Source: Chitinophaga skermanii (GTDB taxonomy: Bacteria; Bacteroidota; Bacteroidia; Chitinophagales; Chitinophagaceae). From it: 64,000 nucleotides of DNA. Numbering within the stretch: position 1 is the stretch's first letter; every line of letters starts with the position of its first letter. The stretch is from contig NZ_QLLL01000002.1 of NCBI RefSeq assembly GCF_003259335.1, positions 372,001-436,000 on the forward strand. Direction: 5' to 3'. The translations under genes and the position numbers were made by a program. The notes beneath the pieces were generated by a model that was given only the letters and a program-made list of their open reading frames with translations, was not told where the DNA came from and made no database searches. Shown here piece after piece: positions 44,729 through 55,323 of this stretch.

Positions 44729-46624
44729 ATGATGAAAAAGTTTCTACACATCTACAGTATCATGGCCGTTTTGCTCGTTTTCAACGAAGCATCGGCGCAG
44801 CAATATCTTCCTTTGCCTCGCAATATAAGCAACGCCGTTAAAAATGGTACACGTACGCTAACCGGTCAACCCGGCCCACAATACTGGGTGAATAGTGCTG
44901 ATTATCAAATGGAGATTTCTTTTGATCCTGCTACACGCGTAGTGAAAGGAACCCAAAAAATCATCTACCACAATAATAGCAAAGACTCTTTACGAACTTT
45001 GGTATTAAAATTATATCCCAACATTTATCAAAAAGGTGCCCCGCACGATCGTTTCATATCCCCTGCCGATCAAAACGATGGGGTGAAATTAACGCGTGTA
45101 ATAGCCAATGGTAAAGCAGTATTTTCCAAACCTACTACGCCACGCGGTACTGTAACGAATATCGCTATTCCCATGCTGCGCAGCGGTGAAAGCGTACAAT
45201 TGGAAATCGATTATAATTACGAACTCAATAAAGGCTCCCATAACCGTACGGGGCAAGTAGACTCCGGCGCTTTCTTTATCGCTTATTCCTTCCCAAGAAT
45301 AGCCGTGTATGATGATATTGATGGTTGGGATAGAAATACTTATGTAGGGCAAGACGAGTTTTACAACGACAATTCCAACTTCGATGTGAAAGTAACCGTA
45401 CCTGCCAGTTACGCGGTATGGGCAACAGGTGATTTATTGAATGCCAAAGAAGTATTTCAACCCGCGGTAGCAGAAAGACTAGCAAAAGCGGAGATATCCG
45501 ACGATATTATTACCGTAATTGACAGTACAGATGTGGCTGCCGGTAACGTGGTACAACCCAATGCCAGCAACACCTTCCATTTCAACGCGAAAAACGTTCC
45601 CGATTTTGCCTTTGCTGTAAGTAATCATTATATGTGGCATAGTTCGAGTGTAGAAGTAGATCCTACTACGAAACGTCGTACCCGTGTAGATGCCGTATTT
45701 AACAAAGCACACAAAGATTATTTCGAAGTAATTGATTTTGCACGCGCCACCGTGTACAACATGAGCTATAAATTCCCAGCATGGCCTTACCCGTATGCGC
45801 ACGAAACCGTGTTCGACGGGCTTGATCAAATGGAATACCCGATGATGGTGAATGACAACCCTACTTCCAGCAAACAAGAAGGCATAGAGTTAACAGTGCA
45901 CGAAATTTTCCATACGATGTTCCCTTTCTATATGGGCATTAACGAAACCAAGTATGCCTGGATGGATGAAGGTTGGGCTTCTGTTGGAGAATGGATTATC
46001 TCACCCTTGATTGATACTACCATTATCGACGATTACGGTATTGCCCCTTATAGTGGCGCTGCGGGTAATGAAATTGATTTACCCATCATTAACTTAACCG
46101 TGAAGCAAAACGCTTCCAGTTATTTCTTGAATGCCTATGCAAAGCCTGCAATGGGTTACTATTACGTAAGAGATTTACTGGGTGCCGAAAAATTCAATAA
46201 GGCTTTACATCACTACATCAAATCGTGGAACGGCAAACACCCTACACCAACAGATTTCTTTTATAGCATGAATGAAGGCAGTGGTATGAACCTTAACTGG
46301 TTCTGGAAGAAATGGTTCTATGAAGACGGGTTCCCCGATTTAGCCATCAGTAACGTGAAAAAGAATAATAACCAATACACGGTAACGGTTGCTTCGAAAG
46401 GAACGAAGCCTGTGCCGGTAACCTTACATATTAACTTTGCCGATGGCACAAGTCAGAAAATGCACAAAACCATCGCTTGTTGGGAAAAAGGCGAGAAATC
46501 GACCGTATTCACCTTCACAACTACGAAGGAAGTGAACGAGATGGTAGTGGGTAATGTGCATGTATCGGACGTAAACCCGGCCGATAATACCTACAAAATG
46601 GTAAAATTGAAAGGTTCAAGATAA
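44729..46624 (+). CDS. Secreted M1-family metallopeptidase
   Basis: The 631-residue protein has a signal peptide (to about ASAQ, residue 24), an N-terminal aminopeptidase-like beta saddle (about 55-290) and a gluzincin catalytic domain. The zinc site is H391-E-I-F-H395, with E414 eighteen residues on (AWMDEGWASVGEW). The C-terminal part is a beta-sandwich. It is exported, so it presumably trims peptides in the periplasm or outside. It follows a LytS/LytTR pair and BcrAB-type ABC genes, recalling the other ABC-M1 locus in this window. Confidence 0.92.
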   Translation: MMKKFLHIYSIMAVLLVFNEASAQQYLPLPRNISNAVKNGTRTLTGQPGPQYWVNSADYQMEISFDPATRVVKGTQKIIYHNNSKDSLRTLVLKLYPNIYQKGAPHDRFISPADQNDGVKLTRVIANGKAVFSKPTTPRGTVTNIAIPMLRSGESVQLEIDYNYELNKGSHNRTGQVDSGAFFIAYSFPRIAVYDDIDGWDRNTYVGQDEFYNDNSNFDVKVTVPASYAVWATGDLLNAKEVFQPAVAERLAKAEISDDIITVIDSTDVAAGNVVQPNASNTFHFNAKNVPDFAFAVSNHYMWHSSSVEVDPTTKRRTRVDAVFNKAHKDYFEVIDFARATVYNMSYKFPAWPYPYAHETVFDGLDQMEYPMMVNDNPTSSKQEGIELTVHEIFHTMFPFYMGINETKYAWMDEGWASVGEWIISPLIDTTIIDDYGIAPYSGAAGNEIDLPIINLTVKQNASSYFLNAYAKPAMGYYYVRDLLGAEKFNKALHHYIKSWNGKHPTPTDFFYSMNEGSGMNLNWFWKKWFYEDGFPDLAISNVKKNNNQYTVTVASKGTKPVPVTLHINFADGTSQKMHKTIACWEKGEKSTVFTFTTTKEVNEMVVGNVHVSDVNPADNTYKMVKLKGSR

Positions 46625-46871
46625 TTTCGGCAAGTTTTTCCCGTTTCCTACGGTAAAACACTATACTTTTGCATTTCCCGGCGATATTGGATCTTAACAA
46701 TGTAGCTGATTTTTACAAGTAGATTATTACTGGTCACATCTTAAGGTGTTATAAATTCCAGTTAAACCAACCAGGTAAACAGTACATTGCTTCGAACGAA
46801 TAGATTTTGGTTGAGGATGTATTAACTATTTACTTTACAGTAAGCGGTTCTACGCCGGGAAATTTTTCTTT

Positions 46872-47252
46872 TTAAGGCTCCACTTTGAATTCCGGGTTAT
46901 AAATCACCCCCAACACATTATTCCAAGGATCACGCACACTGGCTACAACAATCTCGCCTCCAACATTTTGCGGTGTTTCGTGCGGTTCGGCACCCAATGA
47001 AATCAATCTTTCATACGTACCTACGGCATCTTCAACGCCCCAATAGGTAACTACATTATCTGCCAGCACATTTACTTCATTTACAGGCTGTAAGCCCAAC
47101 TCGTAGCCCCCGATGTTGAAGCCAATATAGAAGGGTTCATCGAAATATGGGATGGTATCGAATACGCGGCTGTACCAATCTTTAGCGGCTTGCATGTCGG
47201 TTACTTTGTAAATAGTGGTTCTAAGGCCGAGAAAAGGTTGTTGCATCGTCAT
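46872..47252 (-). CDS. VOC-family (glyoxalase/bleomycin resistance-like) protein
   Basis: The 126-residue protein shows two beta-alpha-beta-beta-beta halves: LRTTIYKVTDMQAAKDWYSRVFD, FNIGGYELGLQP, then VVTYWGVEDAVGTYERLISLGAEP and VASVRDPWNNVLGVIYNP. The terminal metal-ligand glutamate is not in its usual place, so a binding rather than catalytic role is possible. It is divergent from the plug-like gene; the palindrome TTACCGGTAA (47308-47317) lies between. Confidence 0.85.
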   Translation of the reverse strand: MTMQQPFLGLRTTIYKVTDMQAAKDWYSRVFDTIPYFDEPFYIGFNIGGYELGLQPVNEVNVLADNVVTYWGVEDAVGTYERLISLGAEPHETPQNVGGEIVVASVRDPWNNVLGVIYNPEFKVEP

Positions 47253-47307
47253 GATTTTATACTTTTTTGCGTGAAATTTTCGTTTAGAATACGATAATAT
47301 TTGTAAT

Positions 47308-47317
47308 TTACCGGTAA
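47308..47317. promoter_or_regulatory. Palindrome TTACCGGTAA in a divergent promoter region
   Basis: A perfect 10-bp palindrome 21 bases before the plug-like gene start and 56 before the VOC gene start; candidate operator. Confidence 0.35.
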
Positions 47318-47337
47318 TCTGTCACACTTTTAACGTT

Positions 47338-47907
47338 ATGAAAAGGTACCTACTACTGTTACTGCTACTGGCAGCAAATACTTCGTGGGCATTTGCGCAG
47401 CCGGAACTTCAAGAAAACAACCGTGTTCAATTACCTTGCCGAATTCTTTTGGAGCAACGCGTCTTTTCTGGGCCCCTGTATATCGTTCAATTAGTCAATC
47501 CACAAACGAATAAAATTGACTCTAGTTTCGAACTGGATGTGAAATCGTTTTCATTGATTGATACCGCGAAGATATTAAGCATGGAGGTGAAGAAAAGTAG
47601 CGATGCACTGTCGGCCCTTTATGGTAGCCGGGCTGTAAACGGTGTCATATTGATTACCATGCCAAGCACCACGCAGTTTTTAACGTTCGACGATTTGTTG
47701 TTCCGTTATAAAATTCCAAGGAAATATCATTCCTTGCCTTTGTGCGTGAATAACCGTTTAGTGGAGTCTTCAGAACGCTTTATAGCAGATGCATCGGTGA
47801 TTAACAATGTACAGGTGACGAAGGAAATTTATTCACCCGAAATCATCCGCGACCCGCAGCAGTTGTACTTAAACATTACAACCTTGCCGCCTAAAAAACG
47901 CTCATAA
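47338..47907 (+). CDS. Exported protein with an isolated SusC-plug-like motif
   Basis: The 189-residue protein has a signal peptide (to about AFAQ, residue 21). Its middle (about 77-106, SMEVKKSSDALSALYGSRAVNGVILITM) closely follows the plug signature of SusC proteins ([29 protein letters not shown]), but there is no barrel, no STN and no second plug half. The C-terminal part is unrecognised. It could be an orphan plug acting as a decoy, chaperone or TonB partner, or a remnant of a transporter; the intact signal peptide and terminator favour a real gene. Confidence 0.72.
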   Translation: MKRYLLLLLLLAANTSWAFAQPELQENNRVQLPCRILLEQRVFSGPLYIVQLVNPQTNKIDSSFELDVKSFSLIDTAKILSMEVKKSSDALSALYGSRAVNGVILITMPSTTQFLTFDDLLFRYKIPRKYHSLPLCVNNRLVESSERFIADASVINNVQVTKEIYSPEIIRDPQQLYLNITTLPPKKRS

Positions 47908-47929
47908 CAACACAACAATATAGCTATAC

Positions 47930-47960
47930 AAGGATGAATTTTCTTATTCATCCTTTTTTT
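47930..47960 (+). terminator. Terminator after the plug-like gene
   Basis: AAGGATGAA-ttttctta-TTCATCCTT hairpin followed by seven T. Confidence 0.8.
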
Positions 47961-48036
47961 GTGCCCGCTCATAAAAGATATTGTACTTACAAAAGGCGTT
48001 TACTTACATTCGTTCCAGCCAAAATCTATTTATCAA

Positions 48037-49629
48037 ATGAAAACATCTCATCACCTGCTCGCGCTGGGATTATTTCTATTGCCAACAATATCCCAGGCAC
48101 AAGAGAAATTCGACGAACAAATGATCGCTAAAATCCGTGAAGAAGGCTTACAACGCTCGAAAGTAATGGATATCGCGTTCCAGTTAACCGATGTAAACGG
48201 CCCTCGCTTAACCGCCACAGCCGGCTACATGAAAGCTGCCAATTACGCTAAAAAACAATTGGGCGATTGGGGTTTAACCAATACGCAAGTAGACCCTTGG
48301 GGCGAATTTGGTAAAGGTTGGGAATTGAAAAAATCATACCTCGCGTTAACTGCACCTTACTACAAACCTATTATTGCTTATCCTAAAAGCTGGACTGCCA
48401 GCACAAAAGGAACACAATCGGTAGAAGTGGTGGTAGTGAGTGCTGCAGAAGGCGATACATTGCTAGCCGCTTACAAAGGTAAACTGAAAGGCAAGTTGAT
48501 CTTAATTGATGCAACAGGTTCTTACAAGCAAAGCTTTAAACCAGATGCCACCCGTTATGCCGATGAAGACTTGCAAAAAATGGCTGAAGCCACCATGCCT
48601 CCTGCACAAACAGGTGGGCCGCGTGTAGCACAAGGTTCATTCCCTAAACCTGCACCGGGTGAATTATTCATCTCAATGCATCCTGCAGCCTTACGCAACT
48701 TAAAAGCCATGGCGAAAAGCGAGGGAGCCGTTGGGTTCTTAAGCACTACAACCCGTGCGCACGACGGTACTTTGTTTGTACAAGGCGCCGGTTCTTACAA
48801 GAAAGATGATCCTGAAAATATGCTGGATGTAGTGATTGGTATTGAAGACTATTTGCCAATTGTTCGTTTAGCAGCGGCGAAAGTACCTGTGAAATTGGAT
48901 GTTGATATGCAATCCATTTTCCAAACAAAAGACTTACAAGGTTATAACGTTATCGCTGAAATTAAAGGAACAGACCCTAAGTTAGCCGATGAAGTAGTGA
49001 TGTTGGGTGGTCACCTCGATTCATGGCACAGCTCTACCGGTGCTACAGATAACGCGGCAGGTTGTGCAGTTATGATGGAAGCGGTAAGAATTTTAAAAGC
49101 TGTAGGTGCACAACCTCGTAGAACTATCCGTATTGCATTATGGAGCGGTGAAGAACAAGGCTTATTGGGTTCTCGTGCTTATGTAAAGAAAACCTTTGCA
49201 GATCGTGCTGATATGAAGTTGTTACCTGCCCACGAGAAATTCTCGGCTTATTACAACCTTGATAATGGTACCGGCAAAATTCGTGGTATTTATTTGCAAC
49301 AGAACGAAGCATGTGCTCCTATCTTCAAATCGTGGTTAGCGCCGTTTGCCGATTTAGGTGCAGCCACTGTAACTATCCGCAATACAGGTGGTACCGATCA
49401 CCAAAGCTTTGATGCCGTAGGTTTACCGGGCTTCCAGTTTATCCAAGATGGTATGGAATACAACACGCGTACACACCATACCAACGTTGACAGCTACGAT
49501 CACCTAAGTGCCGACGATCTGAAACAAGCAGCTACGATTGTTGCTGCTATGGTATACAACACTGCGCAAAGAGACGAGAAATTGCCACGTAAAGCTTTAC
49601 CAGCTGCACAAGCCGATAGAAGACCGTAA
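48037..49629 (+). CDS. M28-family secreted metallopeptidase
   Basis: The 530-residue protein has a signal peptide (to about ISQAQ). The middle (about 120-260) resembles a PA-like insert. The M28 catalytic part has zinc ligands H326 (GGHLDSWH), D338 (TDNAAG), the E372/E373 pair (WSGEEQGLLGS) and a late histidine (HHTNVDSYDHLS). It is an exported di-zinc aminopeptidase or carboxypeptidase. ATG 48037 was chosen because it starts the signal peptide. It is a single-gene unit with terminators on both sides. Confidence 0.92.
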   Translation: MKTSHHLLALGLFLLPTISQAQEKFDEQMIAKIREEGLQRSKVMDIAFQLTDVNGPRLTATAGYMKAANYAKKQLGDWGLTNTQVDPWGEFGKGWELKKSYLALTAPYYKPIIAYPKSWTASTKGTQSVEVVVVSAAEGDTLLAAYKGKLKGKLILIDATGSYKQSFKPDATRYADEDLQKMAEATMPPAQTGGPRVAQGSFPKPAPGELFISMHPAALRNLKAMAKSEGAVGFLSTTTRAHDGTLFVQGAGSYKKDDPENMLDVVIGIEDYLPIVRLAAAKVPVKLDVDMQSIFQTKDLQGYNVIAEIKGTDPKLADEVVMLGGHLDSWHSSTGATDNAAGCAVMMEAVRILKAVGAQPRRTIRIALWSGEEQGLLGSRAYVKKTFADRADMKLLPAHEKFSAYYNLDNGTGKIRGIYLQQNEACAPIFKSWLAPFADLGAATVTIRNTGGTDHQSFDAVGLPGFQFIQDGMEYNTRTHHTNVDSYDHLSADDLKQAATIVAAMVYNTAQRDEKLPRKALPAAQADRRP

Positions 49630-49650
49630 TCTCTTTTTATAGCTATATTA

Positions 49651-49687
49651 AAACAGCCGACTCTACTTTGTAAAGTCGGCTGTTTTT
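49651..49687 (+). terminator. Terminator after the M28 peptidase gene
   Basis: AAACAGCCGACT ... AGTCGGCTGTTT perfect 12-bp stem followed by TTTTTG. Confidence 0.9.
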
Positions 49688-49774
49688 GTTTGCAACAAAA
49701 GCGTAATCAAGCTGTTAATATAGTTGTGATATTGCCAATTACATCACGGAAGCGACTATACGAAACTCAACGCT

Positions 49775-50437
49775 ATGCATGCAAACACCCTTGTACATAA
49801 ACTCTGGATGGCTTTTACAGGTTTATTTCTTTGCTTTTTCCTCGTTATACACCTGCTGGGGAACTTACAATTATTGCTCCCGGCAGAACGAGCACAACTA
49901 CAATTCAACGCGTATTCCCATTTATTATCGGGTAACATACTTATCAAAATCATCTCCTACGTTTTATACGCAAGTATTATCCTACATGTTGTATATGCCT
50001 TGATCATTACGCTGCAGAACCGGGCTGCGAATGACAAAGGCTATGCGAAAGATAACCGTGGGCAGGTGAGTAAATGGTATAGTAGGAATATGGGCGTATT
50101 GGGAACTATTATTTTAATTTTTCTCGTTATCCATTTCCGCGATTATTGGTATGTGTACAAGTTTGGGCATTTGCCTTTGGATAGTAACGGCGATAAAGAT
50201 TTATACACCTTGGTGGTAAGCTCTTTTCAAGAAGGATGGTATGTGTGTTTGTACGTGTTGTGTATGTGGGCATTGGGCTTCCATTTGTTGCATGGCTTTT
50301 ATAGTGCTACGCGTACATTGGGGGTATACCATCCGAAGTATGTACGCTGGTTAAAGCAGTTCGGCTGGCTGTACACGGGTTGTATCACGTTGGGTTTTAC
50401 CCTTATTCCTATTTACGTATACTTTGTAAATCATTAA
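49775..50437 (+). CDS. sdhC: Succinate dehydrogenase cytochrome b subunit
   Basis: The 220-residue protein has five membrane helices (about 10-30, 55-80, 104-124, 146-172 and 190-213) with histidines in the helices ([30 protein letters not shown]) placed to bind two b hemes. It is the fused single-subunit anchor (type B) typical of Bacteroidota. It anchors the flavoprotein and iron-sulfur subunits encoded next and passes electrons to menaquinone. The sdhA start is two bases after its stop. Confidence 0.92.
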   Translation: MHANTLVHKLWMAFTGLFLCFFLVIHLLGNLQLLLPAERAQLQFNAYSHLLSGNILIKIISYVLYASIILHVVYALIITLQNRAANDKGYAKDNRGQVSKWYSRNMGVLGTIILIFLVIHFRDYWYVYKFGHLPLDSNGDKDLYTLVVSSFQEGWYVCLYVLCMWALGFHLLHGFYSATRTLGVYHPKYVRWLKQFGWLYTGCITLGFTLIPIYVYFVNH

Positions 50438-50439
50438 CC

Positions 50440-52356
50440 ATGGCGCTTGATCCAAAAATCCCGCAAGGCGAGCTCGACAAAAAATGGTCGCATTACAAAG
50501 CCACTGCCAAGCTAGTAAACCCTGCCAACCGCAGAAAGTTAGACATCATTGTGATTGGTGCAGGATTAGCCGGTAGTTCGGCAGCTGCCTCCTTGGCCGA
50601 GCAAGGGTATCATATCAAATGTTTCTGTTTTCACGATACCCCTCGCCGCGCACACTCCGTAGCAGCACAAGGTGGCGTAAATGCCTGTAAGAATTACCAT
50701 AACGACGGCGATAATATCTTCCGCATGTTCTACGACACGCTGAAAGGCGGTGATTTTAGAGCACGAGAAGCCAATGTATACCGCTTAGCAGAATGTTCTG
50801 CAAACCTAATTGACCAAGCCGTGGCGCAAGGTGTGCCTTTTGCCCGTGAATATGGTGGTTATTTAGCGAACCGTTCTTTCGGTGGCGTGCAAGTATCGCG
50901 TACGTTTTATGCACGTGGGCAAACGGGGCAACAATTACTATTGGGCGCTTACCAAGCACTCATGCGGCAAGTGGCGGCCGAGCAAGTACAGATGTTTACG
51001 CGCCACGAGATGCTAGATGTGGTATTAATTGATGGGAAAGCAAAAGGCGTGATTGTACGCAATATGGATACAGGCGAAATTGAACGGCATGGCGCACACG
51101 CGGTGATTTTAGCGACCGGTGGTTTCGGAAAAATATACTACCTCTCTACCCTGGCCATGGCTTGCAATGGAAGTGCCATTTGGCGTGCTTATAAGAAAGG
51201 CGCTTATATGGGTAATCCAAGTTGGACACAAATTCATCCTACTTCCTTGCCACAATCGGGCGAGAACCAGTCGAAATTGACGTTAATGTCGGAATCGTTA
51301 CGGAATGACGGTAGGATTTGGGTACCTAAAGCGGCGAATGACAACCGTACGGCGAATAGTATTCCTGAAGGGGAAAGGGATTATTATTTAGAAAGAAAGT
51401 ATCCCGCGTTTGGGAACTTGGCGCCTAGGGATATTGCCAGTCGTGCTGCGAAAGAACGTATAGATGCTGGCTATGGTGTGGGGCCAACGCACAACGCTGT
51501 ATACTTAGATTTTAGCAAAGCTTTAGCCGAGCAAGGCGAGAAAAAGATAACAGCGAAATATGGCAACCTATTCCGCATGTATGAAAAGATTACGGGCATT
51601 AATGCTTATAAAGAACCCATGCGTATTTCACCGGCAGCACATTTTTCTATGGGTGGCTTGTGGGTAGACTATGAATTGATGACAACGATTCCCGGGTTAT
51701 TTGCATTGGGAGAAGCGAATTTTGCCGATCATGGCGCGAACCGTTTAGGAGCGAACTCATTATTACAAGCGTGCGTAGATGGTTATTTTGTAGCACCCAT
51801 TACAGTACCGAATTACTTAGCGGGGGAAATACGTGCAGCGAAGGTGGATATAAACGACGAAGCATTTGCTATTGCTGAGAAGAATGTACGTCAACAAATA
51901 GACACGCTATTGGCTATTAAGGGTACCCAACCGGCCGATCATTTCCATAAACAACTGGGAAGAATCTTATACGATAAATGTGGCCTCTCCCGCTCTGCCG
52001 AAGGCTTACAACAAGCCATTGCCGAGATACGCGATTTACGTGCATCATTCTATATCGATTTAACCATACCCGGCACAGGCAACGAAATCAATAGCGAACT
52101 AGAAAAAGCACTCCGCGTAGCCGATTACCTAGAAATTGGCGAACTGATGTGTATCGATGCACTGAATAGAAACGAATCCTGCGGAGCACACTTCCGCGAA
52201 GAATATCAAACACCCGATGGAGAGGCCATGCGCGATGATGCACATTATGCATACGTTTCCGCTTGGCAATACGACGGCCCTGGGTTGCCGCCTATCCTCA
52301 ACAAAGAAAACCTACACTTCGAATTTGTGCAACCTACTGTACGCAACTATAAATAA
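50440..52356 (+). CDS. sdhA: Succinate dehydrogenase/fumarate reductase flavoprotein subunit
   Basis: The 638-residue protein has the FAD Rossmann motif [18 protein letters not shown], the histidyl-FAD attachment region ([18 protein letters not shown]), ATGGFG, the substrate region HPTSLP and [16 protein letters not shown] [12 protein letters not shown], and the C-terminal [11 protein letters not shown]. It oxidises succinate to fumarate in the TCA cycle and faces the cytoplasm. ATG 50440 was chosen; earlier in-frame starts lie inside sdhC. Part of sdhCAB. Confidence 0.96.
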   Translation: MALDPKIPQGELDKKWSHYKATAKLVNPANRRKLDIIVIGAGLAGSSAAASLAEQGYHIKCFCFHDTPRRAHSVAAQGGVNACKNYHNDGDNIFRMFYDTLKGGDFRAREANVYRLAECSANLIDQAVAQGVPFAREYGGYLANRSFGGVQVSRTFYARGQTGQQLLLGAYQALMRQVAAEQVQMFTRHEMLDVVLIDGKAKGVIVRNMDTGEIERHGAHAVILATGGFGKIYYLSTLAMACNGSAIWRAYKKGAYMGNPSWTQIHPTSLPQSGENQSKLTLMSESLRNDGRIWVPKAANDNRTANSIPEGERDYYLERKYPAFGNLAPRDIASRAAKERIDAGYGVGPTHNAVYLDFSKALAEQGEKKITAKYGNLFRMYEKITGINAYKEPMRISPAAHFSMGGLWVDYELMTTIPGLFALGEANFADHGANRLGANSLLQACVDGYFVAPITVPNYLAGEIRAAKVDINDEAFAIAEKNVRQQIDTLLAIKGTQPADHFHKQLGRILYDKCGLSRSAEGLQQAIAEIRDLRASFYIDLTIPGTGNEINSELEKALRVADYLEIGELMCIDALNRNESCGAHFREEYQTPDGEAMRDDAHYAYVSAWQYDGPGLPPILNKENLHFEFVQPTVRNYK

Positions 52357-52373
52357 GTTAAACAATTATTGAT

Positions 52374-53120
52374 ATGCAAGTATTCCTCAAAATATGGCGA
52401 CAAGCAGGCCCAAGCGATGCAGGTAAACTAGTAGATTATTCCTTAGATAATATCAGCGAAGAAATGTCGTTTTTAGACATGTTAGACACGTTGAATGATA
52501 TGCTTACCCGTAAAGGTGAAATGCCCGTAGAATTTGATCACGATTGTAGAGAAGGGATTTGCGGACAATGTGGCGTAATGATTAATGGTAGAGCTCATGG
52601 TCCTTTAAAGAATACGACTACCTGCCAATTACATATGCGCAGTTTTAAAAATGGCGACACAATTTACATCGAACCTTTCCGCGCCAGTTCATTCCCTATT
52701 AAACGCGATTTAAAAGTAGATCGTAGTGCTTTTGATAAAATCATCCAATCGGGTGGGTTTATTACGGAAAGAACGGGGCAAGCACCTGAAGCGAATGATA
52801 TTCCTATCCCCTTTGAAACAGCAGAAGAAGCATTTGATGCTGCTGCTTGTATTGGTTGCGGGGCTTGTGTAGCGGTGTGTAAGAATTCCAGTGCTGCTTT
52901 ATTTACAGCCGCAAAAATTACCCACCTAGCACTTTTACCACAAGGGAAATACGAATCACAAAAACGCGTGCTGAACATGGTGAACACCATGGACGAACAA
53001 GGCTTCGGGCATTGTAGCAATACGGAAGCTTGCGAAGCAGAATGCCCACAACAAATTTCCGTATTACACATTGCACGTATGAATTATGAATTCAACAAAG
53101 CACTTGTGCTAAAGAAATAA
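52374..53120 (+). CDS. sdhB: Succinate dehydrogenase/fumarate reductase iron-sulfur subunit
   Basis: The 248-residue protein has the [2Fe-2S] ligands C58, C63, C66 and C84 ([10 protein letters not shown] ... TTTC), the [4Fe-4S] motif [12 protein letters not shown], and [12 protein letters not shown] for the remaining clusters. It transfers electrons from the flavoprotein to the cytochrome b anchor. It ends the sdhCAB operon; its stop directly abuts the stop of the convergent NTF2-like gene, with no room for a terminator. Confidence 0.96.
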   Translation: MQVFLKIWRQAGPSDAGKLVDYSLDNISEEMSFLDMLDTLNDMLTRKGEMPVEFDHDCREGICGQCGVMINGRAHGPLKNTTTCQLHMRSFKNGDTIYIEPFRASSFPIKRDLKVDRSAFDKIIQSGGFITERTGQAPEANDIPIPFETAEEAFDAAACIGCGACVAVCKNSSAALFTAAKITHLALLPQGKYESQKRVLNMVNTMDEQGFGHCSNTEACEAECPQQISVLHIARMNYEFNKALVLKK

Positions 53121-53516
53121 TTAAGGGGTGATTTTATTGAAGAACGAATCGACATACCGCTCGTCGGGCGAAAAGTGTCGGCCCCATTTGATTTTCCCAT
53201 CTTCAAAAGCCCATACCACGCACCAAAACCCATCGAAGTCGGTAATACCCGATTCGGTACGCCAGGTATGTTGTGCTTCTACTAGGTATTTATCGTTAAT
53301 TCCCATTACCAACGGCTCTCCTTCCATATTGAGTAAACTCATGGCATCGAAAAACTTCACAATACCCTCTACTCCTTTATGAATACCGGCGAATGGATGG
53401 TTACCCGGGAAAAACCATTGCGCATCGCTTGTAAAAACCTTGGCGATCTCGTTCATATCATGCTTGCCGTAAGCTTCGTAAAACTTGTGTATAATGGCTA
53501 AATTTGGGTGTTCCAT
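53121..53516 (-). CDS. NTF2/SnoaL-like protein
   Basis: The 131-residue protein is a single cytosolic NTF2-like domain: NLAIIHKFYEAYGKHDMNEIAKVFTSDAQWFFPG, GVEGIVKFFDAM and the sheet strands LVEAQHTWRTES and GFWCVVWAFEDGKI. Members bind or transform small hydrophobic molecules; the substrate is unknown. It has no signal peptide, unlike the NTF2-like lipoprotein at 18745. Confidence 0.8.
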   Translation of the reverse strand: MEHPNLAIIHKFYEAYGKHDMNEIAKVFTSDAQWFFPGNHPFAGIHKGVEGIVKFFDAMSLLNMEGEPLVMGINDKYLVEAQHTWRTESGITDFDGFWCVVWAFEDGKIKWGRHFSPDERYVDSFFNKITP

Positions 53517-53576
53517 CTGCGTCCAATTTAAGTGTATAACAAGTATGTATCACGGTAGGTTTTGCAAAAAACACAC

Positions 53577-53607
53577 CAAAAAAAGGCAAAGCTTTCGCCT
53601 TGCCTTT
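53577..53607 (-). terminator. Terminator after the DUF885 gene
   Basis: On the minus strand AAAGGCAA ... TTGCCTTT hairpin runs into seven T. Confidence 0.75.
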
Positions 53608-53613
53608 CATAAG

Positions 53614-55323
53614 TTATTGTAAGAGAGCATCTGCAAACCGCCAATTTGTTTTAAAATCACGCGGCAGCTTTTCTTTCATGATAATCGCACGGAACATTTC
53701 ATTCGGAATAGCATTCTGTTGCAAATACGTATCGTGGAATTCGCGGACAGGCACTTTTCCTTTTGCCACCATTTCATTATACAAAGCACGCAATTGCAAA
53801 CCACCCATCATATAGGCAATTTGGTATAATGGCCCGTAATTGCCTTCAAAAGAACGACGTACTTCCGATGTGGCACTGTGGCGTTCATGACCAACACGAT
53901 CTACTAAGAAATCGATGCATTGTTGGGGCGTCCATTTTCCTAAATGGTAGTTTAGAGAGAAGATAATGCGGGCACAACGGTGCATTCTCCAGAACAAGGC
54001 ACCTACCTTTTCTTCCGGTGTAGCGTGGAAACCTTTATCCCATAACAACATCTCCCAATACAAGGCCCAACCTTCAATAGAGAACGGCGTAGTAAAACGT
54101 TGACGATAGGTTTTGTAACGGGCATTCATGAAACCTTGTAAATTATGCCCTGGTATTAATTCATGGAACACGGTAGCATGAGCAAAACCGTAGTTGTTAC
54201 TGCGTAAACTCATGTGTTTTGTTTTGTCGTCCATTTCATCTGTTGGGTAAGCGATGAGAATCGATTCGCCCCCTAAAAAGAAGGGTGCAAAGCGCTGTTG
54301 TTCGGCCGTTAACATGCTCATACGCCATACTTCGCGGGCTAAGGTTGGAATGGTGACTAATTTTGCAGAATCTACATACCGAATCGCTTCTTCCGCTAAA
54401 CGGTTAATGAGAGCGGGTTGTAAACCTGGTGCTACATAGTTTTCCTTTACTTTATCTAAAGCTTTCTTCCAATCTTTTCCAAATCCCATGGATGCAGCGG
54501 CTTTCAACATTTCAGCGTCGCACCATGCAAATTCTTTATTGGCAATAGCAACGAGTTCTTCTGCTGAATAAGGTATCATTTCGTATTGCAATAGATCCTT
54601 TAATGCCTCGCTTCCGATCGGTGTGCCTTTAATACCTGAGCCGTCATCTTTAAACCCGGCAGGTGTTGTTGCAGCTTGTGAACGCACGAAGCCAGCATAT
54701 TTTTTAAGCATCGAATCTGCATCGTGGTAGGGTTTATTTACCCACCAAGTGTATTGCGGGTTGTAACCATTGTAGAAGTCGAACGTGTTTTGCAAACCGT
54801 AGCGTAACGATTCGATAACTTGCACAGCTTTACCGGCTTGGGCTTGTGTTAATGGCGTTTTAGTATTGATGAGTTGTTGAATCTCTTTCTGGATGCTATT
54901 CATGGTGGTAGCATCGGCTTCGGGATTTGGCGTATTCCCACGCCTACGCGCTTTTTGGAGAGTGATAATTTTATCTGCGAAAGGCACCACGTTGGCAATC
55001 TCTTTGTACGCTTTTTCATCGTTGCGCAAATCGAGTTGCAATTTATCGATCCGGCGTTTGAGTAGAATGTAATCTACTTGGTCGTCGATATCGAATTTAC
55101 TATAAGGAAGCTTGGATAATTGTTGTAATTGCTCGTTGTAATAGGTATTCATACGACCGAAGTACTCGGGGCTATCTTTGAAGATATAGACCTTCTGTAA
55201 ATCGTTGATATCGCGTTCAAAGGTTTGAATAATACCCGGCATGGTATGATCCGTAATTTGCTGCGCTTCGGTTGAAAGGAAGGCAGCTGTGCAGATGGCA
55301 TAGAGTCCTACTAGTTTTTTCAT
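53614..55323 (-). CDS. DUF885 family exported protein, probable metallopeptidase
   Basis: The 569-residue protein has a signal peptide (to about STEAQ, residue 21) and is all helical. It carries the gluzincin-like motif H387-E-L-I-P-G-H393 and downstream EGWALYWEML, plus the GHERHSATSEVRR segment, all standard for DUF885. These proteins are related to M32-type carboxypeptidases and are thought to be zinc peptidases or hydrolases; the substrate is unknown. It is a single-gene unit. Confidence 0.85.
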   Translation of the reverse strand: MKKLVGLYAICTAAFLSTEAQQITDHTMPGIIQTFERDINDLQKVYIFKDSPEYFGRMNTYYNEQLQQLSKLPYSKFDIDDQVDYILLKRRIDKLQLDLRNDEKAYKEIANVVPFADKIITLQKARRRGNTPNPEADATTMNSIQKEIQQLINTKTPLTQAQAGKAVQVIESLRYGLQNTFDFYNGYNPQYTWWVNKPYHDADSMLKKYAGFVRSQAATTPAGFKDDGSGIKGTPIGSEALKDLLQYEMIPYSAEELVAIANKEFAWCDAEMLKAAASMGFGKDWKKALDKVKENYVAPGLQPALINRLAEEAIRYVDSAKLVTIPTLAREVWRMSMLTAEQQRFAPFFLGGESILIAYPTDEMDDKTKHMSLRSNNYGFAHATVFHELIPGHNLQGFMNARYKTYRQRFTTPFSIEGWALYWEMLLWDKGFHATPEEKVGALFWRMHRCARIIFSLNYHLGKWTPQQCIDFLVDRVGHERHSATSEVRRSFEGNYGPLYQIAYMMGGLQLRALYNEMVAKGKVPVREFHDTYLQQNAIPNEMFRAIIMKEKLPRDFKTNWRFADALLQ

